Shown: in pieces, positions 1 to 5,531 of the stretch | Layout: every line of letters starts with the position of its first letter | Numbering within the stretch: position 1 is the stretch's first letter | NCBI GenBank assembly: GCA_030640725.1 | Contig: DAOWIV010000064.1 | Span: forward strand, 1 to 6,981 | Source: Methanosarcinales archaeon | GTDB taxonomy: Archaea; Halobacteriota; Methanosarcinia; Methanosarcinales; Methanogasteraceae | Direction: 5' to 3' | Length of the DNA: 6,981 bases | Notes under the pieces: model-generated | Told to the model about the DNA's origin: nothing | Databases searched by the model: none | The model's input: only the letters and a program-made list of their open reading frames with translations | Made by a program: the position numbers and the translations under genes

Positions 1-216
1 CATGAGTGGTTAGAAAATTATCATATGCGTTCGATCTCGGAAACGGTTAATTCAATGGTGAAATGCCGGTTTGGCGCGCCGCTGAGGAAACGGCTTGATT
101 CGCGGAAGGAGACTGAGACGCGGCTGAAGCTTGTGGGGCACAATATCCGAAGAGTGGGGTATCTGGAGATGATGGGTGATGTGGTGCCGCACTGGCGCAG
201 GCAGGGGTGTATGTGA
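1..216 (+). CDS. DDE transposase, C-terminal fragment (5' end outside window)
   Basis: An open frame runs from base 1 (CAT GAG TGG TTA...) to a TGA at 214-216, giving about 71 residues with no start codon at the left edge, so the gene continues leftward. The peptide contains ISETVNSMVKCRFG followed by a basic stretch (LRKRLDSRKETETRLKLVGHNIRR) and GYLEMMGDVV. An Ile-Ser-Glu-x-x-x-S-x-x-K arrangement near the C-terminus is the signature around the last acidic catalytic residue of IS4/IS5-type DDE transposases, and the following KLVGHNIRR helix is typical of them. I infer the catalytic Glu is in ISETVN. The 118 bases between its stop and the end of the convergent ATPase gene should hold the right end of the element. 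No terminal inverted repeat can be identified because the left end is not visible. Exact IS family and completeness are undetermined. Confidence 0.75.
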   Translation, partial: HEWLENYHMRSISETVNSMVKCRFGAPLRKRLDSRKETETRLKLVGHNIRRVGYLEMMGDVVPHWRRQGCM

Positions 217-334
217 ATTTCGTCCCAAGACCGATTCGGGTGGTAGCCAACTTTCGTGCAATTCGTGCGTGCCAGAAGCACACCCGGATTCCCGGTTGCC
301 TGCATAAAACAGCGAAGAACCGGAGAGCTTTTAC

Positions 335-3067
335 TCAAGAGCGGGTAGATGTCCTGACCATTTTCGTCCCCTCAACCACTATGAAGATCGTTGCAGAGAC
401 AAAAAGCACAATTGCCCAGTCCCACAATCCCAGCGCAACCGTATCGAACATCAACTGCAAAAACGGGACGTACAGGATGCATAACTGTAACAGGGCACAC
501 AACAGAACCGCACCGATCAGATAGCGGTTCGAGAAGAACCCGATCCGGCTCAGCGGATACCGTTCCGACCGGCAGTTGAGCGCATTAAAGAGCTGGAAGA
601 AGACGAAGGTTGTGAACGCAAGCGTGCGTGCGTGTGTTACTACGTCTTCTTCCAAGCCGGGCATCTGCAGCGCATACCAGAACACGAGGATGGTGGCGAT
701 GAACATCAGCAGTCCTGCACCTGTGATGAATTTCAGCACGTCCCCTGTGATTATCGGCTCCCGCGGGTCTCTTGGCGGGCGGTTCATGGTCTGGTGGTAT
801 GGCTCCATCGAGAGCGAGAGCGCAGGCGGACCGTCCATCAGCAGGTTGACAAAGAGTATCTGCATCGGCGCAAGTGGCAGTGGCATCCCGGCAAGCAGCC
901 CGACAAAGATCAGCGAAATCGCACCGACATTGGTGGATAACTGGAACCTGATGAACTTCTTGATGTTATCATAGATTCCGCGCCCTTCCTCGACCGCATG
1001 TACGATTGAAACAAAGTTATCATCCGTAAGCACCATGTCAGACGCCTCTTTTGCCACGTCTGTTCCTGTGATTCCCATTGCGATCCCGATGTCAGCTATC
1101 TTGAGCGCAGGTGCGTCATTCACGCCGTCGCCGGTCATTGCCACGACGTTGCCCTGGTCCTGAAGTGCTTTTATGATCTGCACCTTGTGAGCCGGCGAGG
1201 TTCTTGCATACACGTATGCATCCTGACCTGATCCGGCATCCAGATCTTCCCCGGTTGCTATTTGCTTCAGATACTCCGGATCTTTCGAATTTTTCGGATT
1301 AGCTATATTGTCCGGATCTGCCGGCTCGATGCCGATGATGCCGAGATCGAGTGCAATTGCCCTCGCGGTCTCCTTGTGATCGCCTGTGATCATGATCGTG
1401 GTGATACCTGCTTCCCTGCAGGTGGCGATCGCTTCCCTGACACCGGGGCGCGGCGGATCGATCATCCCTGCCATGCCTGCAAAGACCAGATCGCGTTCGT
1501 ACTCGTGCTTGCGGTCTTCTACCGTATCAGTATCAGTATCCGTATCAGCATCCGCCCCATCAGACAGCTTGTATGCAAGCGCAAGCACCCTGAGCGCGTC
1601 TGACGTCATCTCCTTATGGAGACGGCTGATCGAATCGAGATTGTCTGCAGCCATCTCTACCACCCTGCCGTCTTTATAAATGTAACTGCATAGTTTAAGG
1701 ATCGAGTCGAGTGCGCCCTTGACACAGACCAGTCGGGCGGAACCAGACCAGACATCACTGCCATCAGGATCTCGAATCTCATGGATCGTGGTCATGAACT
1801 TGCGATCCGAGTCAAACGGAACCTCTGCAATTCTTGGATACCTGTTTGTAAGATTTTGCTTGTCTATTCCCGCCTTTTCCGCCGCAACTACCAGCGCACC
1901 TTCGGTCGGATCACCCAGAATAGTCCAGCCCCCGTTATCAGACCGGGCAAGCGATGAATCATTGCACAGCGCACCTATCTTCAGGATTAATTGCGGCAAA
2001 TCGATCTCAGTCTCTCCTGCCATGAACTTCCCGGAAGGTGTGTATCCCTCGCCCGTAACCTCGATCAATGCGCCGTTCACGGAGATCTTCCGCACGGTCA
2101 TCTCGTTCTCGGTGAGTGTGCCGGTCTTGTCGGTGCAGATCACGGTTGTGCAGCCGAGCGCCTCAACAGCCTGTAATTTCCGCACGATTGTGTTCTTCCG
2201 GACCATGCGCTGTACGCCGATTGCAAGTGTGATCGTGACAACAGCAGGCAGCCCCTCAGGAACCGCGGCGACCGCAAGGCTTACTGATGCAAGAAACATC
2301 TCGTTTGCGCAAATGCCCTGCACAGTTCCTGTGATGAAGACGACGGTGCAGATTATGAGCGCACCGATGCCAAGGTATTTTGCAAGCTGTTTCATCCGTC
2401 TCTGGAGCGGAGTCTCCCGTTCTCCGGTCTGCACCATCGCGGCGATCTTGCCAAACTCGGTTCTCATCCCGGTCTCTGCGACCACGCAGGTTCCGCGCCC
2501 GTGGGAAACAGTGGTTCCTGTATGCACGGTCTGCGCAGCTCCGCGACTGGCAGGCTGCGACTCCCCTGTGAGCACCGACTCATCCATCCGCAGATCTCCC
2601 TCGATGATCACACAATCCGCCTGCACCCGATCGCCTGCCGCAAGCAGCAGCAGATCGCCAGGCACGAGCTCTGCTGCATCCACCATCTGCTCGCCACCAT
2701 CCCGTATCACACGCGCCTGCGGCGTAATCATGGATTGTAGCGCCTCGAGAGCACGCTCAGCCCGGTATTCCTGAATAAAGCCGAGCACCGCATTGAATAC
2801 GACAAACCCCGTGATCACAAAGCCGTCAAGCCGTTCACCGATCAAGAAAGAGACAATCGCCGCAACAATCAGCAAAATAAGCATGAAGTCGAGAAACTGG
2901 GATGCTAAAATCTTCAGGGATGTCGCTTTTTCGGTTTTTTCCAGTTCGTTCCGCCCGTGCTCAGCCAGCCGCCTGCTTGCTTCCGCTCCGGTCAATCCGG
3001 ACATGCCTGATCGTAACCGTTCAAGGACCGATGCGATCTCATGGGCGGGTCTATCGGCTGGGTTCAT
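335..3067 (-). CDS. P-type Ca2+-transporting ATPase (P2 family, PMCA/SERCA-like)
   Basis: This 910-residue pump couples ATP hydrolysis to cation export, most likely Ca2+, across the cell membrane. Domains in order: cation-ATPase N-terminal segment (about 8-45), TM1-2 (about 55-100), actuator domain with TGES at 167-170, TM3-4 with VAAVPEGLP (Glu271), phosphorylation motif CTDKTGT with Asp313, nucleotide-binding domain with VKGA near 449-452, TGD at 561-563, hinge MTGDGVNDAP at 644-653, then TM5-10. Ion-site residues resemble PMCA: TM4 Glu271, TM5 Asn713 and TM6 Asn741/Asp745 are present, but the SERCA site-I glutamate in TM5 is Ala716 and the TM6 threonine is Met744, suggesting one ion per cycle (inference). 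Two cytoplasmic loops carry repeats (508-515 and 582-599). The ATG at 3067 is the earliest start, since an in-frame TAG lies just upstream. No Shine-Dalgarno is visible. The stop is TGA. Length is normal for the family and no lesion is seen. Confidence 0.95.
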   Translation of the reverse strand: MNPADRPAHEIASVLERLRSGMSGLTGAEASRRLAEHGRNELEKTEKATSLKILASQFLDFMLILLIVAAIVSFLIGERLDGFVITGFVVFNAVLGFIQEYRAERALEALQSMITPQARVIRDGGEQMVDAAELVPGDLLLLAAGDRVQADCVIIEGDLRMDESVLTGESQPASRGAAQTVHTGTTVSHGRGTCVVAETGMRTEFGKIAAMVQTGERETPLQRRMKQLAKYLGIGALIICTVVFITGTVQGICANEMFLASVSLAVAAVPEGLPAVVTITLAIGVQRMVRKNTIVRKLQAVEALGCTTVICTDKTGTLTENEMTVRKISVNGALIEVTGEGYTPSGKFMAGETEIDLPQLILKIGALCNDSSLARSDNGGWTILGDPTEGALVVAAEKAGIDKQNLTNRYPRIAEVPFDSDRKFMTTIHEIRDPDGSDVWSGSARLVCVKGALDSILKLCSYIYKDGRVVEMAADNLDSISRLHKEMTSDALRVLALAYKLSDGADADTDTDTDTVEDRKHEYERDLVFAGMAGMIDPPRPGVREAIATCREAGITTIMITGDHKETARAIALDLGIIGIEPADPDNIANPKNSKDPEYLKQIATGEDLDAGSGQDAYVYARTSPAHKVQIIKALQDQGNVVAMTGDGVNDAPALKIADIGIAMGITGTDVAKEASDMVLTDDNFVSIVHAVEEGRGIYDNIKKFIRFQLSTNVGAISLIFVGLLAGMPLPLAPMQILFVNLLMDGPPALSLSMEPYHQTMNRPPRDPREPIITGDVLKFITGAGLLMFIATILVFWYALQMPGLEEDVVTHARTLAFTTFVFFQLFNALNCRSERYPLSRIGFFSNRYLIGAVLLCALLQLCILYVPFLQLMFDTVALGLWDWAIVLFVSATIFIVVEGTKMVRTSTRS
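1271..1324 (-). repeat. Tri-residue (9-bp period) repeat insert in the ATPase P-domain loop
   Basis: Residues 582-599 of the ATPase read PAD-PDN-IAN-PKN-SKD-PEY, so five of six consecutive triplets end in Asp or Asn and four begin with Pro. At DNA level the nonamer TCCGGATCT occurs on the plus strand at 1275-1283 and again at 1311-1319, with a diverged TTCGGATTA between them. The insert follows GDHKETARAIALDLG, where family members have a variable loop before the T-G-x-x-L-D segment. It looks like slippage-driven expansion tolerated in a surface loop. Confidence 0.6.
1524..1553 (-). repeat. Hexanucleotide tandem repeat encoding (Asp-Thr)4 in the ATPase
   Basis: On the plus strand five 6-bp units run gtatca, gtatca, gtatcc, gtatca, gcatcc. 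On the coding strand these give an alternating Asp-Thr tract at residues 508-515, preceded by GADA. The tract sits between the nucleotide-binding domain (ALRVLALAYK) and the FAGMAGMIDPPR segment. It is a short in-frame microsatellite, so length variation among relatives would keep the frame. Confidence 0.8.
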
Positions 3068-3187
3068 GGTGGCGGCATATATAACGATCTGCTAACATCG
3101 GTTATTTGCCTGCCAGAGGTTGTAAAGTTGTTGGGCGGCAGCCCCTGCGTCAAAGGTGCGTTGGGGCATTTGGAAACTGATGAGGAG

Positions 3188-3347
3188 GTAGGTGTTTAGC
3201 TGAGGCGAAAAACCACGAGATTTCACGAGATTGACACAAGAAGATGGTAGTACACACAAGATATTCGTGATATGTTTGCATTTTGGATCCTGCCTCCTCC
3301 TACTTTCTCGTGGAAATCTGTGTAATCTTGGTTAGCTAAACACATAC
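3188..3347. repeat. Imperfect foldback (MITE-like) in the ATPase-DUF454 intergenic region
   Basis: GTAGGTGTTTAGCT at 3188-3201 is the inverted complement of AGCTAAACACATAC at 3334-3347 with one mismatch in 14. Inside, CCACGAGA at 3213-3220 pairs with TCTCGTGG at 3306-3313, and the interior carries CACGAGATT units repeated in direct orientation (3215-3232). The 160-bp whole resembles a small non-autonomous terminal-inverted-repeat element or REP-like intergenic repeat. No coding frame is present and no obvious target-site duplication flanks it. The rest of the 3068-3430 gap shows nothing else recognisable apart from the promoter-proximal sites listed separately. Confidence 0.5.
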
Positions 3348-3387
3348 AGTATAATTAGTGCCCCAGATCCGGACCGGTCCCGAAATA

Positions 3388-3413
3388 TTAGGGATGCGTA
3401 TTTGTACACCTAA
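3388..3413 (+). promoter_or_regulatory. TTAGG-N16-CCTAA inverted motif upstream of DUF454 gene
   Basis: TTAGG at 3388-3392 and CCTAA at 3409-3413 form an inverted pair 18 nt before the DUF454 start codon. The same pair with the same 16-nt spacing occurs at the triple-FeoA promoter (6297-6322). TTAGG/CCTAA arms are characteristic of DtxR/IdeR/MntR-type operators, although classical ones have closer spacing. The AT-rich AAATATTA overlapping the left arm (3383-3390) could be the TATA box. Function is inferred. Confidence 0.35.
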
Positions 3414-3430
3414 CAGACAGAGACAATCCT

Positions 3431-3829
3431 ATGTGTGAACGACCAAACCGGGTAGTTGGAATGCTCCTTAAGATTGCAGGCACGGCGTTTATGGTAATCG
3501 GGGGCGTGGGGATCATTCTCCCGCTCCTGCCGACCACTCCGTTTCTCCTGCTTGCCGCAGTCTGCTATGCCAGAAGTTCGGAGCGGTGGTACAACTGGCT
3601 CCTCTACAACCGCTGGTTCGGGAGCTACATCAGAAACTGGCACGAGGGAAAAGGGATTCCGATGAGAACAAAGATCCTGTCGGTTGTGTTTCTGATTATG
3701 ACGATAGGATATTCAGCAGCTTTTGTGGTTCCGTTTTTCATCGGAAAGGTTGCGCTGATCCTGATCGCGGTATGCGTGAGCGTACACATCCTCTCCTTTC
3801 CGACGCTGGAGCCGGATGTTAAATTTTGA
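3431..3829 (+). CDS. DUF454 (YbaN-family) membrane protein
   Basis: This 132-residue protein matches the DUF454/YbaN family of small membrane proteins of unknown biochemical role. The diagnostic N-terminal block is present: an amphipathic start, then GGVGIILPLLPTTPFLLLAAVCYARSS (residues 24-50), with Gly-x-x-x-Pro-Leu-Leu-Pro-Thr-Thr-Pro-Phe and the CYARSSERWYNWL segment, then GSYIRNWHEGKGI. Membrane segments are predicted at about 12-30, 33-46, 79-100 and 103-122. Length is typical. The start at ATG 3431 has no Shine-Dalgarno, so the message may have a short or absent leader. It converges on the efflux permease gene with a 10-nt gap and ends in TGA. A decayed second copy of its C-terminus lies at 6451-6534. 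Its linkage to metal genes is contextual only. Confidence 0.88.
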   Translation: MCERPNRVVGMLLKIAGTAFMVIGGVGIILPLLPTTPFLLLAAVCYARSSERWYNWLLYNRWFGSYIRNWHEGKGIPMRTKILSVVFLIMTIGYSAAFVVPFFIGKVALILIAVCVSVHILSFPTLEPDVKF

Positions 3830-4138
3830 GCCAGAAAACCTATAATTTTGGCATCTCGTTGTTCGCATCCCCGCATGACCCGCAGCCACACGCCGCGGAC
3901 CCGGAAGCAGCGTCCACATCGGTTCCGGAACGGTGTGTCGCATACTTTCGTACGAACACGATTACCATCAGGAGCGCGAAAAGAATCGATGCTGCAATGT
4001 ACGCCCATTCCGGCAGTATTGATACGGATCCGTCCAATCTCAGGACAGGTGTGCCTGTAATCTCGTAAATCAGATCCAGGAGCACGCCCAGCACAATGCT
4101 CGTCCCTGCGATGGTTGCAAGATACGGTCCGAGCGTCC

Positions 4139-4145
4139 GTTTCCC
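4139..4145 (-). other. G GGA AAC heptamer at the second permease frame junction
   Basis: On the minus strand the heptamer GGGAAAC lies in the incoming frame as ATG GGA AAC, which is the X XXY YYZ phase of canonical -1 slip sites. A -1 slip here continues into CGG ACG CTC (Arg-Thr-Leu), exactly the frame that encodes the rest of the permease (RTLGPYLATIAG). It is also a G3A3 homopolymer junction where an indel or sequencing error is plausible. Confidence 0.5.
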
Positions 4146-4925
4146 ATAACCGACCCAACAACAGAGATTATAATCATATTCGTTGCCGGACCCACCATGA
4201 GAAAGACCAGTGCCGCGCCCGGGGTTACGCCTTTCAGCATCATGGCGTAGGCAACCGGAACCGATGCTGTCGAGCACATATAGAGGGGGATGCCCACAAC
4301 GATCATCAGCAGCATCGAGACGAAACCTGTTCCGATCGTCTCGCTAAAAAAGTTGTCCGGAAGAAAATAGGAGATAACTCCGGTAAGAACGATTCCAATC
4401 AGGATGTGACCTGCGATATCAGATAAAAAATCGATAAAACCATATCTGAGGGCTGCTTTCATCTTCGCAGCGAGGGTGTGGTCGTGTTCACACGACGGGT
4501 TTTCCGGTTCGTTGCACACATTGCAGTTGGATATCGCGGCATCTCCACTACGCTCATCCGGAGATGTGGTGTCTTCGCCCCTATCGAGGCTGCCCACCAG
4601 GACGCCACCGACAATTCCACTCACAAATGCTGCGATCGCTCTGTAAACGGCAAAGATGGGACCCATGAAGCTGTACGTCGCAAGGAGGGAGCCCGCACCC
4701 GTCTGAGGTGTTGAGATCAAAAGGAGGTCGTGCACCTTTGCTTGCGCCCTGTTTGTACAGCGAGATCGCTGTTGGAATGACGCCGCACGAGCATAGAGGC
4801 AGCGGAACACCGATAAAACTTGCCTTTATTACTGAATAGAGTGTGTTTCCCCCGAGGTGACTGACGATCTTCTCTTTCGGAAATGCGATGTAGAGAATAC
4901 CTGCGATTAAGAGACCGAACATGAT

Positions 4926-4928
4926 CTA
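4926..4928 (-). other. In-frame amber (TAG) codon 19 of the permease
   Basis: The frame reads ...AGC GAG ATG GCG ATC TAG ATC ATG TTC GGT CTC, that is SEMAI-stop-IMFGL. From memory of the family, members read roughly E-M-A-P-Y-L-L-F-G here, so the stop falls near an aromatic position and a single base change from a Tyr codon would explain it. Translation could restart at the ATG at 4922, losing only 20 residues. TAG is also the normal stop of the FeoA, flavodoxin and permease genes in this window, which speaks against general TAG readthrough. Confidence 0.8.
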
Positions 4929-4983
4929 GATCGCCATCTCGCTAAATATATGTGCAATCTCCCGGAACAGGTCTATGAGCATC

Positions 4984-5326
4984 TTAGCTCATCCATGCCG
5001 AGACCATAGACGCAACCTTGACCCCCAGAATCACGAATAATGCTATGATAAGCGTCTCCGCGCCCGCCTTGAAGCTGATTCCCTTCATAACGACCGCAGC
5101 CATGAGATCGGTCCCGACACAGAAGAGAAGTGCCGCAAAAAGCCCGTATTCTCTGAATATGAGTGCCATCAGGATGATCAGCGGGAGCGCAAGCACGGTT
5201 CCGAGAACCGCGATCCTGATAATGCTTAAGTGAGCCCGCACTTGCGATGATATTCGTCATTCCAGCCATCCGTGGGCAGATGACGAAGAGTGCAAACGCG
5301 CTGGACGCTATCAGGAGTTCCCTCAT
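4984..5326 (-). pseudogene. Small multi-pass membrane protein of unknown family, one frameshift
   Basis: The gene begins at ATG 5326 with a GGGAG Shine-Dalgarno seven bases upstream (about 5334-5338). The first frame encodes RELLIASSAFALFVICPRMAG, then TNIIASAGS. A one-base skip near 5233 moves into the frame reading LSIIRIAVLGTVLALPL, and this ends at TAA 4984-4986. Joined, the product is about 113 residues with three or four hydrophobic helices (about 4-18, 36-60, 62-85, 90-110) and few charged residues. I do not recognise the family. It directly precedes the efflux permease (one base between TAA and ATG) and overlaps the small ORF upstream by ATGA, so the three look co-translated. It is probably an accessory membrane subunit of the permease (inference). 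A start at GTG 5241 could make a shorter 85-residue product without any frameshift. Confidence 0.6.
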
Positions 5327-5409
5327 CTTAAGTCTCCCTTTGGCAGGGAGTTTTCTGCAAGATCCCTGTCATCCGGCACGTCGAGTGGATCTCTTCTGTC
5401 TTTCCACAT
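5323..5409 (-). CDS. 28-residue small ORF, first cistron of the efflux cluster
   Basis: ATG at 5409 follows AAGGAG (5419-5424) with a 9-nt spacer, and the frame ends in a TGA that overlaps the ATG of the next gene (ATGA at 5323-5326). The peptide is hydrophilic and highly charged: it starts MWKDRRDPLDVPDDRD and ends NSLPKGDLR. I see no known domain. The good ribosome site and the stop/start overlap suggest it is really translated and couples translation to the membrane protein downstream. It could be a small regulatory or leader peptide. Alternatively it is only a coupling ORF without function as a protein. Confidence 0.45.
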   Translation of the reverse strand: MWKDRRDPLDVPDDRDLAENSLPKGDLR

Positions 5410-5418
5410 GAATTGATA

Positions 5419-5424
5419 CTCCTT
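5419..5424 (-). promoter_or_regulatory. Shine-Dalgarno of the small ORF
   Basis: AAGGAG on the minus strand, nine bases before ATG 5409. It decides the start of the 28-codon ORF and marks this as the entry point for ribosomes on the efflux cluster. A TATA-like TACTTTTATC lies upstream (about 5464-5473) but is weak. Confidence 0.5.
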
Positions 5425-5500
5425 GTTCCCACTGCCATGAAACAGCGGGATTTGCACAAACCCTGATAAAAGTAGAAAAGAGTGTAAAAACCTATTATTT

Positions 5501-5523
5501 GAGCCCGATTGTGAATCGGGCTC
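5501..5523 (-). terminator. Perfect hairpin after the triple-FeoA gene
   Basis: GAGCCCGATT (5501-5510) and AATCGGGCTC (5514-5523) form a perfect 10-bp stem with a three-base loop. It begins eight bases beyond the FeoA stop codon, and a T5 run follows at 5486-5490 on the transcript sense. This fits termination of the FeoA message, or a processing hairpin if transcription continues into the efflux cluster. The stem alone could be read in either orientation, but a downstream T run is found only on the minus-strand side. Confidence 0.6.
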
Positions 5524-5531
5524 GTGTTTAT

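Larger units (their letters stand above)
3840..4982 (-). pseudogene. SO_0444-type Cu/Zn efflux permease, interrupted by one amber codon and two frameshifts
   Basis: Three reading frames joined end to end give about 380 residues of a multi-pass permease of the ArsP_1/DUF318 superfamily, best matching the SO_0444 Cu/Zn efflux group. It starts at ATG 4982, one base after the upstream TAA. Frame 1 (4982 to about 4735) has a TAG at 4926-4928, then FGLLIAGIL and the hallmark VPLPLCSCGVIPTAISLYKQG. Frame 2 (about 4735 to 4139) holds ISTPQTGAGSLLATYS, a Cys/His loop (CNVC, then CEHDH; 4478-4525) and VGPATNMIIISVV. Frame 3 (4139 to 3840) holds KRTLGPYLATIAGTS, the last membrane helices and a Cys-rich tail, CGCGSCG. 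The Cys motifs suggest soft-metal binding (inference). The lesions are a nonsense codon, a +1/-2 shift near 4735 and a -1/+2 shift at 4139-4145. Conservation between lesions argues for recent decay, sequence error or recoding rather than old decay. It terminates in TAG and converges with the DUF454 gene. Confidence 0.85.

Noticed and set aside
250..325. CCGGTT/AACCGG pair after the ATPase stop as a terminator
   Set aside because: The stem is only six bases with a loop of about 20 and no convincing T-tract follows.
1719..2774. A 351-codon open frame on the plus strand
   Set aside because: It lies wholly antisense to the ATPase, is Ser/Ala/Pro-rich without recognisable motifs, and has no ribosome site; it is a shadow of the real gene.
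3065..3076. GCCGCCACCATG at the ATPase start resembles a eukaryotic Kozak context
   Set aside because: All other signals are archaeal/prokaryotic, and the match is explained by chance in GC-rich sequence.
3076..3085. GTTATATATG as TATA box of the ATPase gene
   Set aside because: It is only about 10 bases before the ATG, which would put the transcript start inside the coding region, and no suitable downstream start with a ribosome site is seen.
4926..4928. Pyrrolysine at the permease amber codon
   Set aside because: TAG is the terminal stop of three genes here and no pyl genes are visible, so a nonsense mutation is the better reading.
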